The notes under the pieces were generated by a model that saw only the letters and a list, made by a program, of their open reading frames with translations, was not told the origin of the DNA and made no database searches. A stretch of DNA of 64,000 bases from Nemertoderma westbladi. Its lineage: Eukaryota; Xenacoelomorpha; Nemertodermatida; Nemertodermatidae. The position numbers were made by a program, and so were the translations under genes. The stretch lies in NCBI GenBank assembly GCA_032718475.1, contig JAUCBJ010000064.1, positions 34,175-98,174 of the forward strand. Direction: 5' to 3'. This document shows, piece after piece, positions 21,814-30,328 of the stretch; position 1 is the stretch's first letter, and each line of letters opens with the position of its first letter.

Positions 21814-21941
21814 GCACCAGTTAAATAACTGGGAGCAAAACTTGGGATAGGAGTAGCGCCCACCCCTACCCTCGGGTAGCAGCTATCGAAAGAGGAGCCT
21901 TCGGTTCGCCTCCGGCCTCGGCCGACTGTTTGCTTTTTGCT
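21814..21941. other. 128-bp structured insert in gag with 12-bp direct repeats
   Basis: The insert is bounded by perfect copies of TACATACGCCGA (21802-21813 and 21942-21953), and gag sequence is continuous across it. Several hairpins are visible: CCAGTTA/TAACTGG, CTACCC/GGGTAG, GGCCTCGGCC and a GAGG..CCTC stem. In the gag sense it opens GTAAGC, a good splice donor, and a TACAG acceptor lies just after the second repeat. Splicing between these would keep the gag frame. It may be a retroposed small RNA or a newly gained intron; I do not recognise the RNA. Confidence 0.6.
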
Positions 21942-23319
21942 TACATACGCCGAAACTGTAGATATTCTTCCGGCCTACTCCCATCGAATTTGAATGGTTC
22001 CACGGGCGGTAATTCGATCCTCGTTTTCAACGCATCGATTAACGTGGCCATCCCCATCGCCTGCGCTTCCAATGGGTTCGATGGGTGTTGTATGGTTTCT
22101 CCCGTCTGGTGCTGTCGGTCCGTCCTATTTCCTGATTTCCTTTGACTTGGGTATGTCATTGGGGGTAGCGGCCCCCTCCATATTTCTGTGTCACACGACC
22201 TATTTTCATCCAAGGGACTCGCTGTCCTTGCTCCTATCGGGGTATATTGTTGATATTGTGATGGGGGAATGTCACCCTGTCCCCCCCCACCAGTATGTTT
22301 GGTACTGGGGTTGATGTTAATATATTGGGGCCCATGCATCTATCCGCAATAATTCCCCCCTCCCCTGGGTATATGTTATATCCTTTGGTGCTGTAGTCAT
22401 ACTGCTGCACTGGTACCGGTATAGGCCTATCCGCTTCTGGCCTACCTACCGGAATGTATTCCGCGACTTCCGGGTTTAATCCCGTCGTCCGCGCTATCCT
22501 ATCGCCTACATTGCCTCTGTCAGCATGGCCTATGGTATGTGCAGTAAGGCCTACAGTATGTCCTACAGTCTGTATGTGTTGCTCGGGATCGAAGTTTATT
22601 CTTCTCGAATAATCCTCCCCGCGGCTACCGTATTCTCGATCGGCAGGCATATCCCGTCGGAAAGTTTCTCTTCGACCCCCTCTACTGCTCTCATCTTCGT
22701 GCCGGTACATCATGTACCCCTCTCTCGACGCTTAGTGCGCCTCGTCGGGTCGCGTCTCTCCGGGGCGACGGCAATCTCCCGTAGTTCGACTCCAGCGACT
22801 CTCTCCTTCCATCTCAACTACCGACGGCTCACTATCCGTCCTCGCTCTTCTATCGTTTGCGGCGATACTTCTCCTACCGTCTTCTCTTCTTCTTCTATCA
22901 GTGCAGTATTCCCGCTCGTGAGATCTCTCGTCGACCTCCCGGTTAAACTCCACTGTTCTTATTCCCTCTTCTGATCGGGCTCGACGCTCCGTCCGCCCTC
23001 TCGCGACGTCAACCTGCCTCTCTCTGCTCGATCGCACGCCACTGGGGATACTCGCGATCCCCCTATTACTCTCCGTCGCCGGGTGTTGCGGTTTACCTAC
23101 TTCGGCCCGCGCATTATCCGTTGACGCCTGCGGGGCACTCTCTGCCCCCCCCCCCCCCTTTCGCCGCTAACTTGCTGTTGTGGGGTTCCTGTAATCCCCC
23201 CCCCATTCGCCACATCTAACTTCGCTATCTCTCGCTCCGCTGCTATATCCCTCTCTAGTCGACACATCAACCCTACAGCGGCTGGGTCCATTCACCCCCG
23301 CCCCTCCCTCTGCTATTGT
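21942..23319 (-). pseudogene. BEL/Pao 1 gag N-terminal region
   Basis: The gag N-terminal half is read in several overlapping frames: an Arg/Glu/Asp-rich part (22732-23037), a middle part (22234-22713) and a part ending LPPVEPFKFDGSRPEE (21941-22339), which matches the conserved start of BEL/Pao gag capsid. Frame changes at about 22700 and 22300 are probable indels. It connects ORF-A to pol. Confidence 0.6.
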
Positions 23320-23480
23320 GTGGCCTACCAGGCCCTCTACTCCCTGCCTACCAACTACGTGGCCTACCAGGCCCTCTACTCCCTGCCTACCAACTACGTG
23401 GCCTACCAGGCCCTCTACTCCCTGCCTACCAGCTACGTGGCCTACCAGGCCCTCTACTCCCTGCCTACCAGCTACGTGGC
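23320..23480 (-). repeat. 39-bp coding tandem repeat in gag leader
   Basis: Four copies of a 39-bp unit (13 residues, GLVGHV[AV]GRQGVE in sense) that keep the reading frame. The array lies between the Asn/Gln-rich end of ORF-A and the Arg-rich part of gag. Confidence 0.9.
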
Positions 23481-23801
23481 CTGCCAGGCCCTCTTCGGGT
23501 TGGCTCAACCCCGCCACCTCCGGCCTACTAACTATACGGCCCACCAGGCCCTCACCTGCTGGGTTGTACTGTACACGCCCGACGTGTTCACGTTAATAGC
23601 ACCCATATTGGAAACGGGATTACTCTGTTCGTTCAAAGTAAAATCATTTGAATTATCTTGCGCAACTACACTATCTGAATTATTTTGTAGATTCGGGCTT
23701 GGATCATTATTTAAATTATTTGGATTATTTTGCGTAATTGCATTACTTAAATTATTTTGTAAGTTCGAATCCGGGTTATTATTTTGATTATTTTGATTAT
23801 T

Positions 23802-25565
23802 TTATGTAACTACATTAATATTAGAATTATTTTCTACATTAATATTAGGATTGTTCTGATTTAAATTTAAATTACTACCACTAGGCAAAGTATTTCCTGC
23901 AATAAAGGTTTGATTAGGATTATCCAATATGGTACTATTAATATTAACCACGTCTACTGTACCATTATTATTACCCCCCCCCCCCCCCCCCCCCCCGCCC
24001 GTAAGGTCACACCAGTTTCGTGTCTGTCGTGCGGTCCCTGTGAGTGGAGTATTAATAAACGTATCAACAGCCCTCGGCTCCTCGAAAATATTCGAGCCTG
24101 CCCCGCTCTCAGATGCCCCTACCCGCGCCAGTCCCACCTCGCGCGTGTGTACAGCTTCATACTCTACGAGTTTGTCTCGCTGTTTCTCCAATTCTTTTCG
24201 CTCACGCTCCACTCTTGCTATTTTATCCATAGCCTCCCGTTCGCTCTGCTCGGCCAATTCCATCTCTCTCCTAATCCCCTCCCTTCGCCTCGCCTCACGC
24301 TCTCTGCGTTCACTTCCCTCCCTCGCCTCACGTTTCTCGCGTTCCGCCTCACGTTCCTTTCGTTCACTTTCCCACTTCGCCTCACGTTTCTCGCGTTCCG
24401 CCTCACGTTCCTTTCGTTCACTTTTCTCTCTCGCCACACGCTCCTCTTGTTCCTTCAACTCTATTTCATCATACTCCCTAAGGCTCCTCACGGCCCTTTC
24501 GGCCCTCTCTCTTGTCTCTCTAATCGACACCATTTCCCTCTCTAGCAGCACTCTCCCCTCCTCTAGCCGTCTACCTACTTCTCTATTACCTTGCACTGCT
24601 AGATTGAGACGGTACCTAGCGTCTATCTCTCTCACCCGTATTTCTTTCGTGGAGGATGTAGCAGACTTATCGGTTGTGACGGATTCCCTCCGCCTTCCCG
24701 ATCTACTAACTTTCCCCCTCCTCCCGGAACTCCCTCCAACCGACGAGACCGAATCCGCAGGGTCAACCTCGGATTCGCCCTCCTCAGGTCTGTTCCAACC
24801 CACTAATTTTATACCCCGGGCATCGATTAAGTATGGTCCTATGTACACTACACTAGGTTGTATACCCCCGTGCCGCCATGAGTCATACAGTTCCTCAGCA
24901 ACCCTTGTCGCTCTCTCCTCGGCCAATTCTCTCTGCCCGAAGCGCATTAGATAATATAGATGTCTGTCCGACTTACCTAGTCCTGACTTTAGTTTTACCT
25001 CGTCTATCGTTTTCCCCTTTCTGGCCTCCTCTAGTAGTCTCCGGGTCGCGTTGTAGGCCCGTCGAAGTTGATCGGAGACCCCGACGTCCTCGTCGCCGAC
25101 CCCTCCTCCGTCTCTCCTGGTTCGACGTCGTACCGGCGGCCCCACCGTCGCCGTTCCGGTGGGCCGTCCGTCGCCCTCGGCCTGTGCCTGGCCGGCGACA
25201 TCGGTATTGACATCTCCGTCGTCTCTCCGGGTCCGGCGTCGTACCGTCGGCCCCACCGTCACCGTCACGGTGGGCCGTTTGTCGCTCTCGGCCTGTGGCT
25301 GGCCCGCGACATCGGCACGTCGACCCTCGTTCCGTGTCGACTCGTCTCTTTCTCCCTCGAGCTCTTTCTCTCTATCCTCCGACTCGACTCCCCCTCCTCT
25401 CGACTCGGCTTCTGACTCCAGACGGTCCCCCTCATCTTGAACTTCCGGGTCACCCATTACCGATGGCTCCGGCGTCGTGGGCCTATACCGCCTGGTCGCG
25501 GCCTCGCGGATCGTTTGTTCTTCGTCCGGGGTCCGCGTCGGTGTTGTCTCTCCCGACTGACTCAT
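23802..25565 (-). CDS. BEL/Pao 1 N-terminal extension (ORF-A), coiled coil
   Basis: A 587-residue ORF starting 75 bases inside the 5' LTR. Residues 1-160 are acidic and low-complexity, with two copies of a GPxVRRRTRRD-containing repeat. Residues 160-260 look globular (LRRAYNATRRLLEEARKG, then a YIGPYLID stretch). Residues 330-480 are a long Glu/Arg/Lys coiled coil. A poly-Gly run encoded by 23 C on the plus strand precedes an Asn-rich tail. The frame continues past the TAA for about 80 Asn/Gln-rich codons. It is probably the N-terminal part of an oversized Gag. No family is recognised. Confidence 0.7.
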   Translation of the reverse strand: MSQSGETTPTRTPDEEQTIREAATRRYRPTTPEPSVMGDPEVQDEGDRLESEAESRGGGVESEDREKELEGERDESTRNEGRRADVAGQPQAESDKRPTVTVTVGPTVRRRTRRDDGDVNTDVAGQAQAEGDGRPTGTATVGPPVRRRTRRDGGGVGDEDVGVSDQLRRAYNATRRLLEEARKGKTIDEVKLKSGLGKSDRHLYYLMRFGQRELAEERATRVAEELYDSWRHGGIQPSVVYIGPYLIDARGIKLVGWNRPEEGESEVDPADSVSSVGGSSGRRGKVSRSGRRRESVTTDKSATSSTKEIRVREIDARYRLNLAVQGNREVGRRLEEGRVLLEREMVSIRETRERAERAVRSLREYDEIELKEQEERVAREKSERKEREAEREKREAKWESERKEREAEREKREAREGSERREREARRREGIRREMELAEQSEREAMDKIARVERERKELEKQRDKLVEYEAVHTREVGLARVGASESGAGSNIFEEPRAVDTFINTPLTGTARQTRNWCDLTGGGGGGGGGNNNGTVDVVNINSTILDNPNQTFIAGNTLPSGSNLNLNQNNPNINVENNSNINVVT

Positions 25566-25639
25566 CTCTCTTCTGTAGATTGGTGGTTGGTGGTTGCTGA
25601 GTTTAGCTAGCTAGGGCGGCAGCTCTGATTTAATTACTG
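25566..25639 (-). other. Leader between 5' LTR and ORF-A
   Basis: Short leader where the tRNA primer site should lie. In sense it starts CAGTAATTAAATCAGAGC and contains no TGG, so the usual primer-binding site complementary to a tRNA 3' end is not evident. Confidence 0.6.
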
Positions 25640-26205
25640 TGACGGGATCCAGGAAGGATCCCGGTTTATCCGGTTGTTTAGTTCACGCGTCCCCGCCGTG
25701 TGTATGAAAGGTAAAAGGAGTTCCTGTCGTTCGTCGTATATAATAATCGGTTGTACGGATATATAGATATAGGGTATATAGATATAGGCATATGAATAAT
25801 GTTGTCGTATACGGAAGGCGGGTTACGGTAATTAAAGTCCCGGTCCTTCCCTAGCTAAACTAACTAACCTAACTAGCACCAATAAGATACTGAGATAACT
25901 GAACTGATATGATTACTGCCAACTGGCTATATTGCACGGGTTGGCCTTGTTACTCTACCTGATCGATGCTTCCCCCCCCCCCCCCCCTCTGATTGGTTGA
26001 TACCCTTGTTGGCGCCCTTTGGAGTGTTCCCGTTCACCCCAGCTATTCTCTCTCGGTTAGGGGTTTGGCCCCTGACCCTTATTGTTTGTTCCTCCTTCCC
26101 ATTTTGTTGGGGTGACACGAGTTGGTGATTGCCCAACCTCGTGGCCCCCAATATTGCTTATCGGCTTAACTTTATGGGGTGTTAGCGGGATTGAATAAGC
26201 TAACA
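25640..26205 (-). repeat. 5' LTR of BEL/Pao element 1
   Basis: A 566-bp LTR, direct repeat of 11692-12247, differing by about three substitutions and a longer C run (about 25974-25989). It should carry the promoter for the genomic RNA; TATA-like ATATCTATATA sequence is present on the sense strand near 25760-25790. Confidence 0.9.
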
Positions 26206-26721
26206 CTTGTCGTAGTTCTGCTAATGTTTCCGATTCTCGACCATTAATCATCCGATTCCTTGGACATGGAGCGGCAACTTTTGCTTTAAAGAACAAGAAG
26301 AAGTTAAACAATCCGGCTTACCTTACCGAGCATCTAACCACGCGTCGGTTCAACCTTCTTAATCTTAATGAGGCTCGGGAGCTAAAAAAATCGCAATGTA
26401 ATCCATTCTGCCTTTACGATTAACGGGAACATCCTCATCAAAGTTTCGGATTCCAGTCGCACTAAAAAGGTAAATAACAAAACAGAGTTGGAGCGGTTGG
26501 TTCAGGGTTCAGGTAGAGCTGTTCCTGTGTCCATTCCGCGGTCGACTCCCTCAGGCTCCCCTTGGCAGAGTGTTGGTCGCGGCCCCTCTGTCTCACCAGC
26601 TCTCTCCGATCCAAATCAATCCGGGAACGGCTCCCAGATCTCAACAATCACCACCCCACTCGGTAGCGACACTGCTCCACTGGTTAACTCAGGGTTCTTC
26701 ACTCCCATCAATAACCTGTGA
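26206..26721 (+). pseudogene. LINE ORF1, 3' half
   Basis: Continuation of the ORF1 at 11276, separated from it by the BEL/Pao element. The segment SDSRPLIIRFLG, a Lys-rich helix and HLTTRRFNLLNLNEARELKK are the second half of the LINE ORF1 RRM/CTD region. A stop after NPFCLYD breaks it. A Ser/Pro-rich C-terminal tail can be read in another frame (26488-26721). Confidence 0.7.
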
Positions 26722-27420
26722 TATGTACCAAGATTGCAAGATATGTACTCATGTGGTTAGTTTAGCTGGTAATCAACCAGTTTTGTTTGTGTTACGGTAA
26801 CTAATTAGCCATATGGTTCCAGGCTTTGTCACTTATCTCCTGTTTAGAAATCTTATCTTTGAAAACATATCACTTATCTCCTTTCACCTTATCACCTATC
26901 TCCTTTATTGTCACTTATCTCCTGTTTAGAAATCTTATCTTTGAAAACATAAAACTCTTTTTTTAGGCTTAATGATGGAAACGCTCCCAATTTATTAATT
27001 TTTTTTTCTTTTTATTACATAATTATTATAGCTCGACTTCTATGATTATCAGTTTAATGTAATAACTAAAATTTAAATTATATACCCTACCGGTACTTAA
27101 GCTAGTAAGTCTAACAGTCTGGGATTTTCATATGTGTACATGATCCATATACACCTACTTTCGTAAATGGTTTTGAATTGATCTGAATTGATGGTTTTGA
27201 AAATGGTGCATAAAAATACATACTGCACAATACTGCATAATATAAATAAATCACAATTTACCGGTAATTTATTTTACATTGTCTTATGTAAATCCGGAAA
27301 TCAGTAAATTAATGGACGGCAGGATAATACATGTTTAAAGTCATATAATATAATTGACTTGCCTAGGTAGCATAAATGGTCTAACTCTGTACAGTAGTTT
27401 ACAATAAATCACGTGTATAT
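26722..27420. other. Unassigned AT-rich spacer
   Basis: Contains a direct repeat of about 40 bp (CACTTATCTCCTGTTTAG and following) at about 26830 and 26911, and otherwise no coding or element signature. Confidence 0.4.
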
Positions 27421-27424
27421 TAAC

Positions 27425-29003
27425 CCTATTAAACCCGGGGGGGGGTCAATATGACCCCTCCCGTGGTTTTTTTATTATAATTCTGAAACAAACGCAGTTG
27501 GGAATCTGAAATTTTATGACTTTTCCTAAAAATCTATTGTCTTCCTAATAGTGAAAACCGTTTTCAAAAATATTGGGTACTTTTCGAGTTATAGCACCAT
27601 TTTTTAACCCTACTTTTGGCACTTTTTTTGAGACGTTTTTTGAAAATTACATTTCATTAAATATGAATTGTAACATCTCTATTTTTGATTTACACCGGTT
27701 TTTTGGTGTTAGAAATTTGATGGAATTCATATAAATTGATTTAGAAATTTCAAACTTGTTTTTTTCGGTGTGTGCCAAATTTTGGTGCCAGCACCAAATT
27801 TTGAATTATGTCAATTTTGTAAATTGATTGTTTGAAACTTGTTTTTTACGCAATTGGGGTTTTTTGGGGTTCTGGATTCGATGAAATATATACGAGTTGC
27901 ACCAAGCGTATCAAACTTGTATTTTTCGGTGCTGTGTGCAAATTTTGGTGCTAGCACGAAATTTTGAAAATTCATTCGATAGATAAAATTGCTTGTGACA
28001 ATTTATTTCCTCCTTTTTAGAGGTTTATGTCTGTTCTGAATTCAATGGAATAAATAATTATCGAACTAGACATCTCAAACTTATATTTTTCGGATGTGGG
28101 TGCAAAATGTGGTGCTAGCACCAAATTTTGAAAACCATCAAATATATCAATTCATAGTGTCACCTTGTTTCTTGCGTTATACGGGTTTGTGATGGTTCTG
28201 AATTCAATGGAATCAGTAAAAATTTCATAAGAGTTCTCAAACTGGTATTTTTCGCCAGTGGGTGAAAATTGTTGTGCCAGCACCAAATTTTGGAAAATAT
28301 GCAAATTTATCAGTGGATAGTATCACCTTGTTTCTTGCGTTATACGGGTTTATGAGGGTTCTGAATCCGATGGAATCCATAAAAACAGCACTGGACATCG
28401 CAAACTTGTACTTTTTGGTGATGGGTACGAAATTTGGTGCTAGCACCAAAATTTGCCAAATTACGCCGAAAAATACAAGAATCAATGATCTGGCATATTA
28501 GAAATGTATTCCATTAGAATCAGCGCTCTCGAAAACCTGAAAATGTGAATTTATAGCATCGTATAAGTGAATTAAAAATTTTGTGTTCTACCTGAAAAGT
28601 GCTGGTTACTTGTTTTTTTCATTTTTTTCCTACGAAGAGAGGACTAAACGGCCATTTATAGTAATCATATCATTTTTAAATATTTTCTAATGTATTTTGC
28701 ACCCCAGAAAACCTGTATTGAAAAATAATTAGCCGAAAATGTAACTTTCAAATTTTGTGAAAATTGTGCAATACTTGTAATTTTGGTGCTGCAATAGGTT
28801 CTATTGCAGCACCAAAATTACATTTACAAATTACATTACATTTTTTCGAAAATTTTTTTTTTCGGTCGGATCCAGACAAGTGATACCTACGTACAAACAA
28901 AAAATCAGACGTTTTCGTAAATATTTGTAGATTTTAGAGGGGGGGGTCAATATGACCCCCTCCCGGTATTTGTACAGCATTTTATAGCCCGGTACTAATA
29001 GGG
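27425..29003. mobile_element. piggyBac-like non-autonomous element
   Basis: Bounded by TTAA on both sides (27421-27424 and 29004-29007), the piggyBac target duplication. The termini are inverted: CCCTATTAAACCCGGG on the left and CCCTATTAGTACCGGG on the right in reverse complement. Just inside lie GGGGGTCAATATGACCCC-type palindromes on both ends. The interior is five or so diverged copies of a roughly 160-bp unit containing the palindrome GGTGCTAGCACC, often followed by AAATTTTG. There is no transposase ORF. Confidence 0.75.
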
Positions 29004-29246
29004 TTAATACATTGATACATTAAACTTGAAATTAAATTACATTTACAGTTTGAAATATATCAGTTACGTAGCTACAGTGTAAAAAGTAGTATCACATATG
29101 TACAGTAAAAATTATCTAACTGGTACAATAAACTATAAATACCATATAAAATAAATAATTATGAAGTTTAATAAAATACAATGTTTATTATGTTAATTAA
29201 TAATCATAATCGAAGTTATGGTGATCCCAGGAGGATATCTTAATTT

Positions 29247-29498
29247 GAGACAAAATAAGATAAGTAGTGCGATTTGAAAGAACATAATTATTGTTTAAAT
29301 CCGGAACGTTTCGTATATTACGTTATACATCATCAGCCATAATACTAATAATATTAATTTTAGGTTTTTTCATATAATTATAGTTATTTTGTACCTACAG
29401 TATTATGGCTGATGATGTATAACGTAATATACGAAACGTTCCGGATTTAAACAATAATTATGTTCTTTCAAATCGCACTACTTATCTTATTTTGTCTC
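29247..29498. mobile_element. Foldback element with perfect 100-bp arms
   Basis: Arms 29247-29346 and 29399-29498 are exact reverse complements, with a 52-base AT-rich loop. The tips are GAGACAAAATAAG and no clear target duplication is seen. The right arm contains CTGATGA and GAAAC boxes separated by a short stem (GTATA/TATAC), resembling a hammerhead ribozyme core, with one extra U after CTGATGA. Confidence 0.8.
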
Positions 29499-29630
29499 TA
29501 ATAATCATAATAAATGTATTCATTGGTACTTGTAGTACATAGATTAGATTATATACTGATGCTTGAAGTTAATAATGCTGTGCAGTTAGTACTGTACTGA
29601 CTACATTTTATCTTTTAAACTATCTTCGCC

Positions 29631-29981
29631 TTGGTTAGTGCCTCGTCATTTTCTCCCAGACAAATTAAACAGTCTGTCAATTGTACTATCATTTTAGCCA
29701 ACCCCTGTCAGTTGCCATCTCTTGTGGATGATGGGTGCGGGCTTTGCTATACCCGTATTTGCCTCCGCGAGGCCCACTTTCACTGCCCACTCTGTGGTTT
29801 ATCCTTTCATTTTCAATGTGGCTCCCATATTCCAACCTCAGATTTTGAATCTATTCAAATCTATTGGTGCTTTCACTGTTTACATGAAACTTTTCCCTTC
29901 TCTGGAATTCCTGACAATGATTTAGACATATTTTATGATAATCTGGTTAATATTAATAACAACATCTCTGTAGACGAGGTA
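29631..29981 (+). pseudogene. Plus-strand LINE: N-terminal PHD-type finger
   Basis: Opens a CR1/Jockey-like LINE. A cysteine/histidine cluster (CGLCYTRICL, CPLCGLSFHFQC, then CFHC) forms a PHD-like finger, as in the N-terminal part of many CR1-clade LINEs. No good ATG is visible in this frame, so the 5' end may be lost. A minus-strand LINE is inserted at 29981; the same frame continues at 33849. Confidence 0.75.
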
Positions 29982-30328
29982 TTTTTTTTTTATTTTTTTT
30001 TATTTTTTATTTATATTATTATACATTATGTAAAAACAATAACAAATACACCAAACAATGTACCGGTATAAAGGTATTGTCCAACATAACATATAGGATT
30101 ACCCCTAAAGCTTTGCAGCTTATTTCCAAGGGGGTCCTTTATGTTACTTGGTTACAAATACAATATTACACTACGCTAACCTAAAACCAATATAAAACGT
30201 AATTACACTATGTACATGTACAACTTTACCGAGAGCGTGACAATGTCCGACTCAACGATAAAGATGTAATGTACAGAACAATTTAATATAAAACATAATT
30301 ACAGTCTAAATAGTAAATAATTAATAAA

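Larger units (their letters stand above)
11692..26205 (-). mobile_element. BEL/Pao LTR retrotransposon 1 (14.5 kb)
   Basis: Near-complete element in minus orientation: 5' LTR (25640-26205), long N-terminal extension and gag, pol (protease, RT, RNase H, integrase), a 36-bp minisatellite, an extra 851-residue ORF in the envelope position, a polypurine tract and 3' LTR (11692-12247). The pol order PR-RT-RH-IN, the RT motif YVDD and the integrase type identify BEL/Pao. Two in-frame TGA codons in pol, frame breaks in gag and a 128-bp insert in gag make this copy defective. The LTRs differ at only about three bases plus a C-run length, so it inserted recently. It splits a LINE ORF1. At about 14.5 kb it is roughly twice the usual size. 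Confidence 0.9.

Noticed and set aside
11687-26210. Clear 5-bp target-site duplication for BEL/Pao 1
   Set aside because: Flanks read CGTTG and CTTGT. Only a 4-bp TTGT match is possible if LTR ends are shifted by a base, so I do not claim it as certain.
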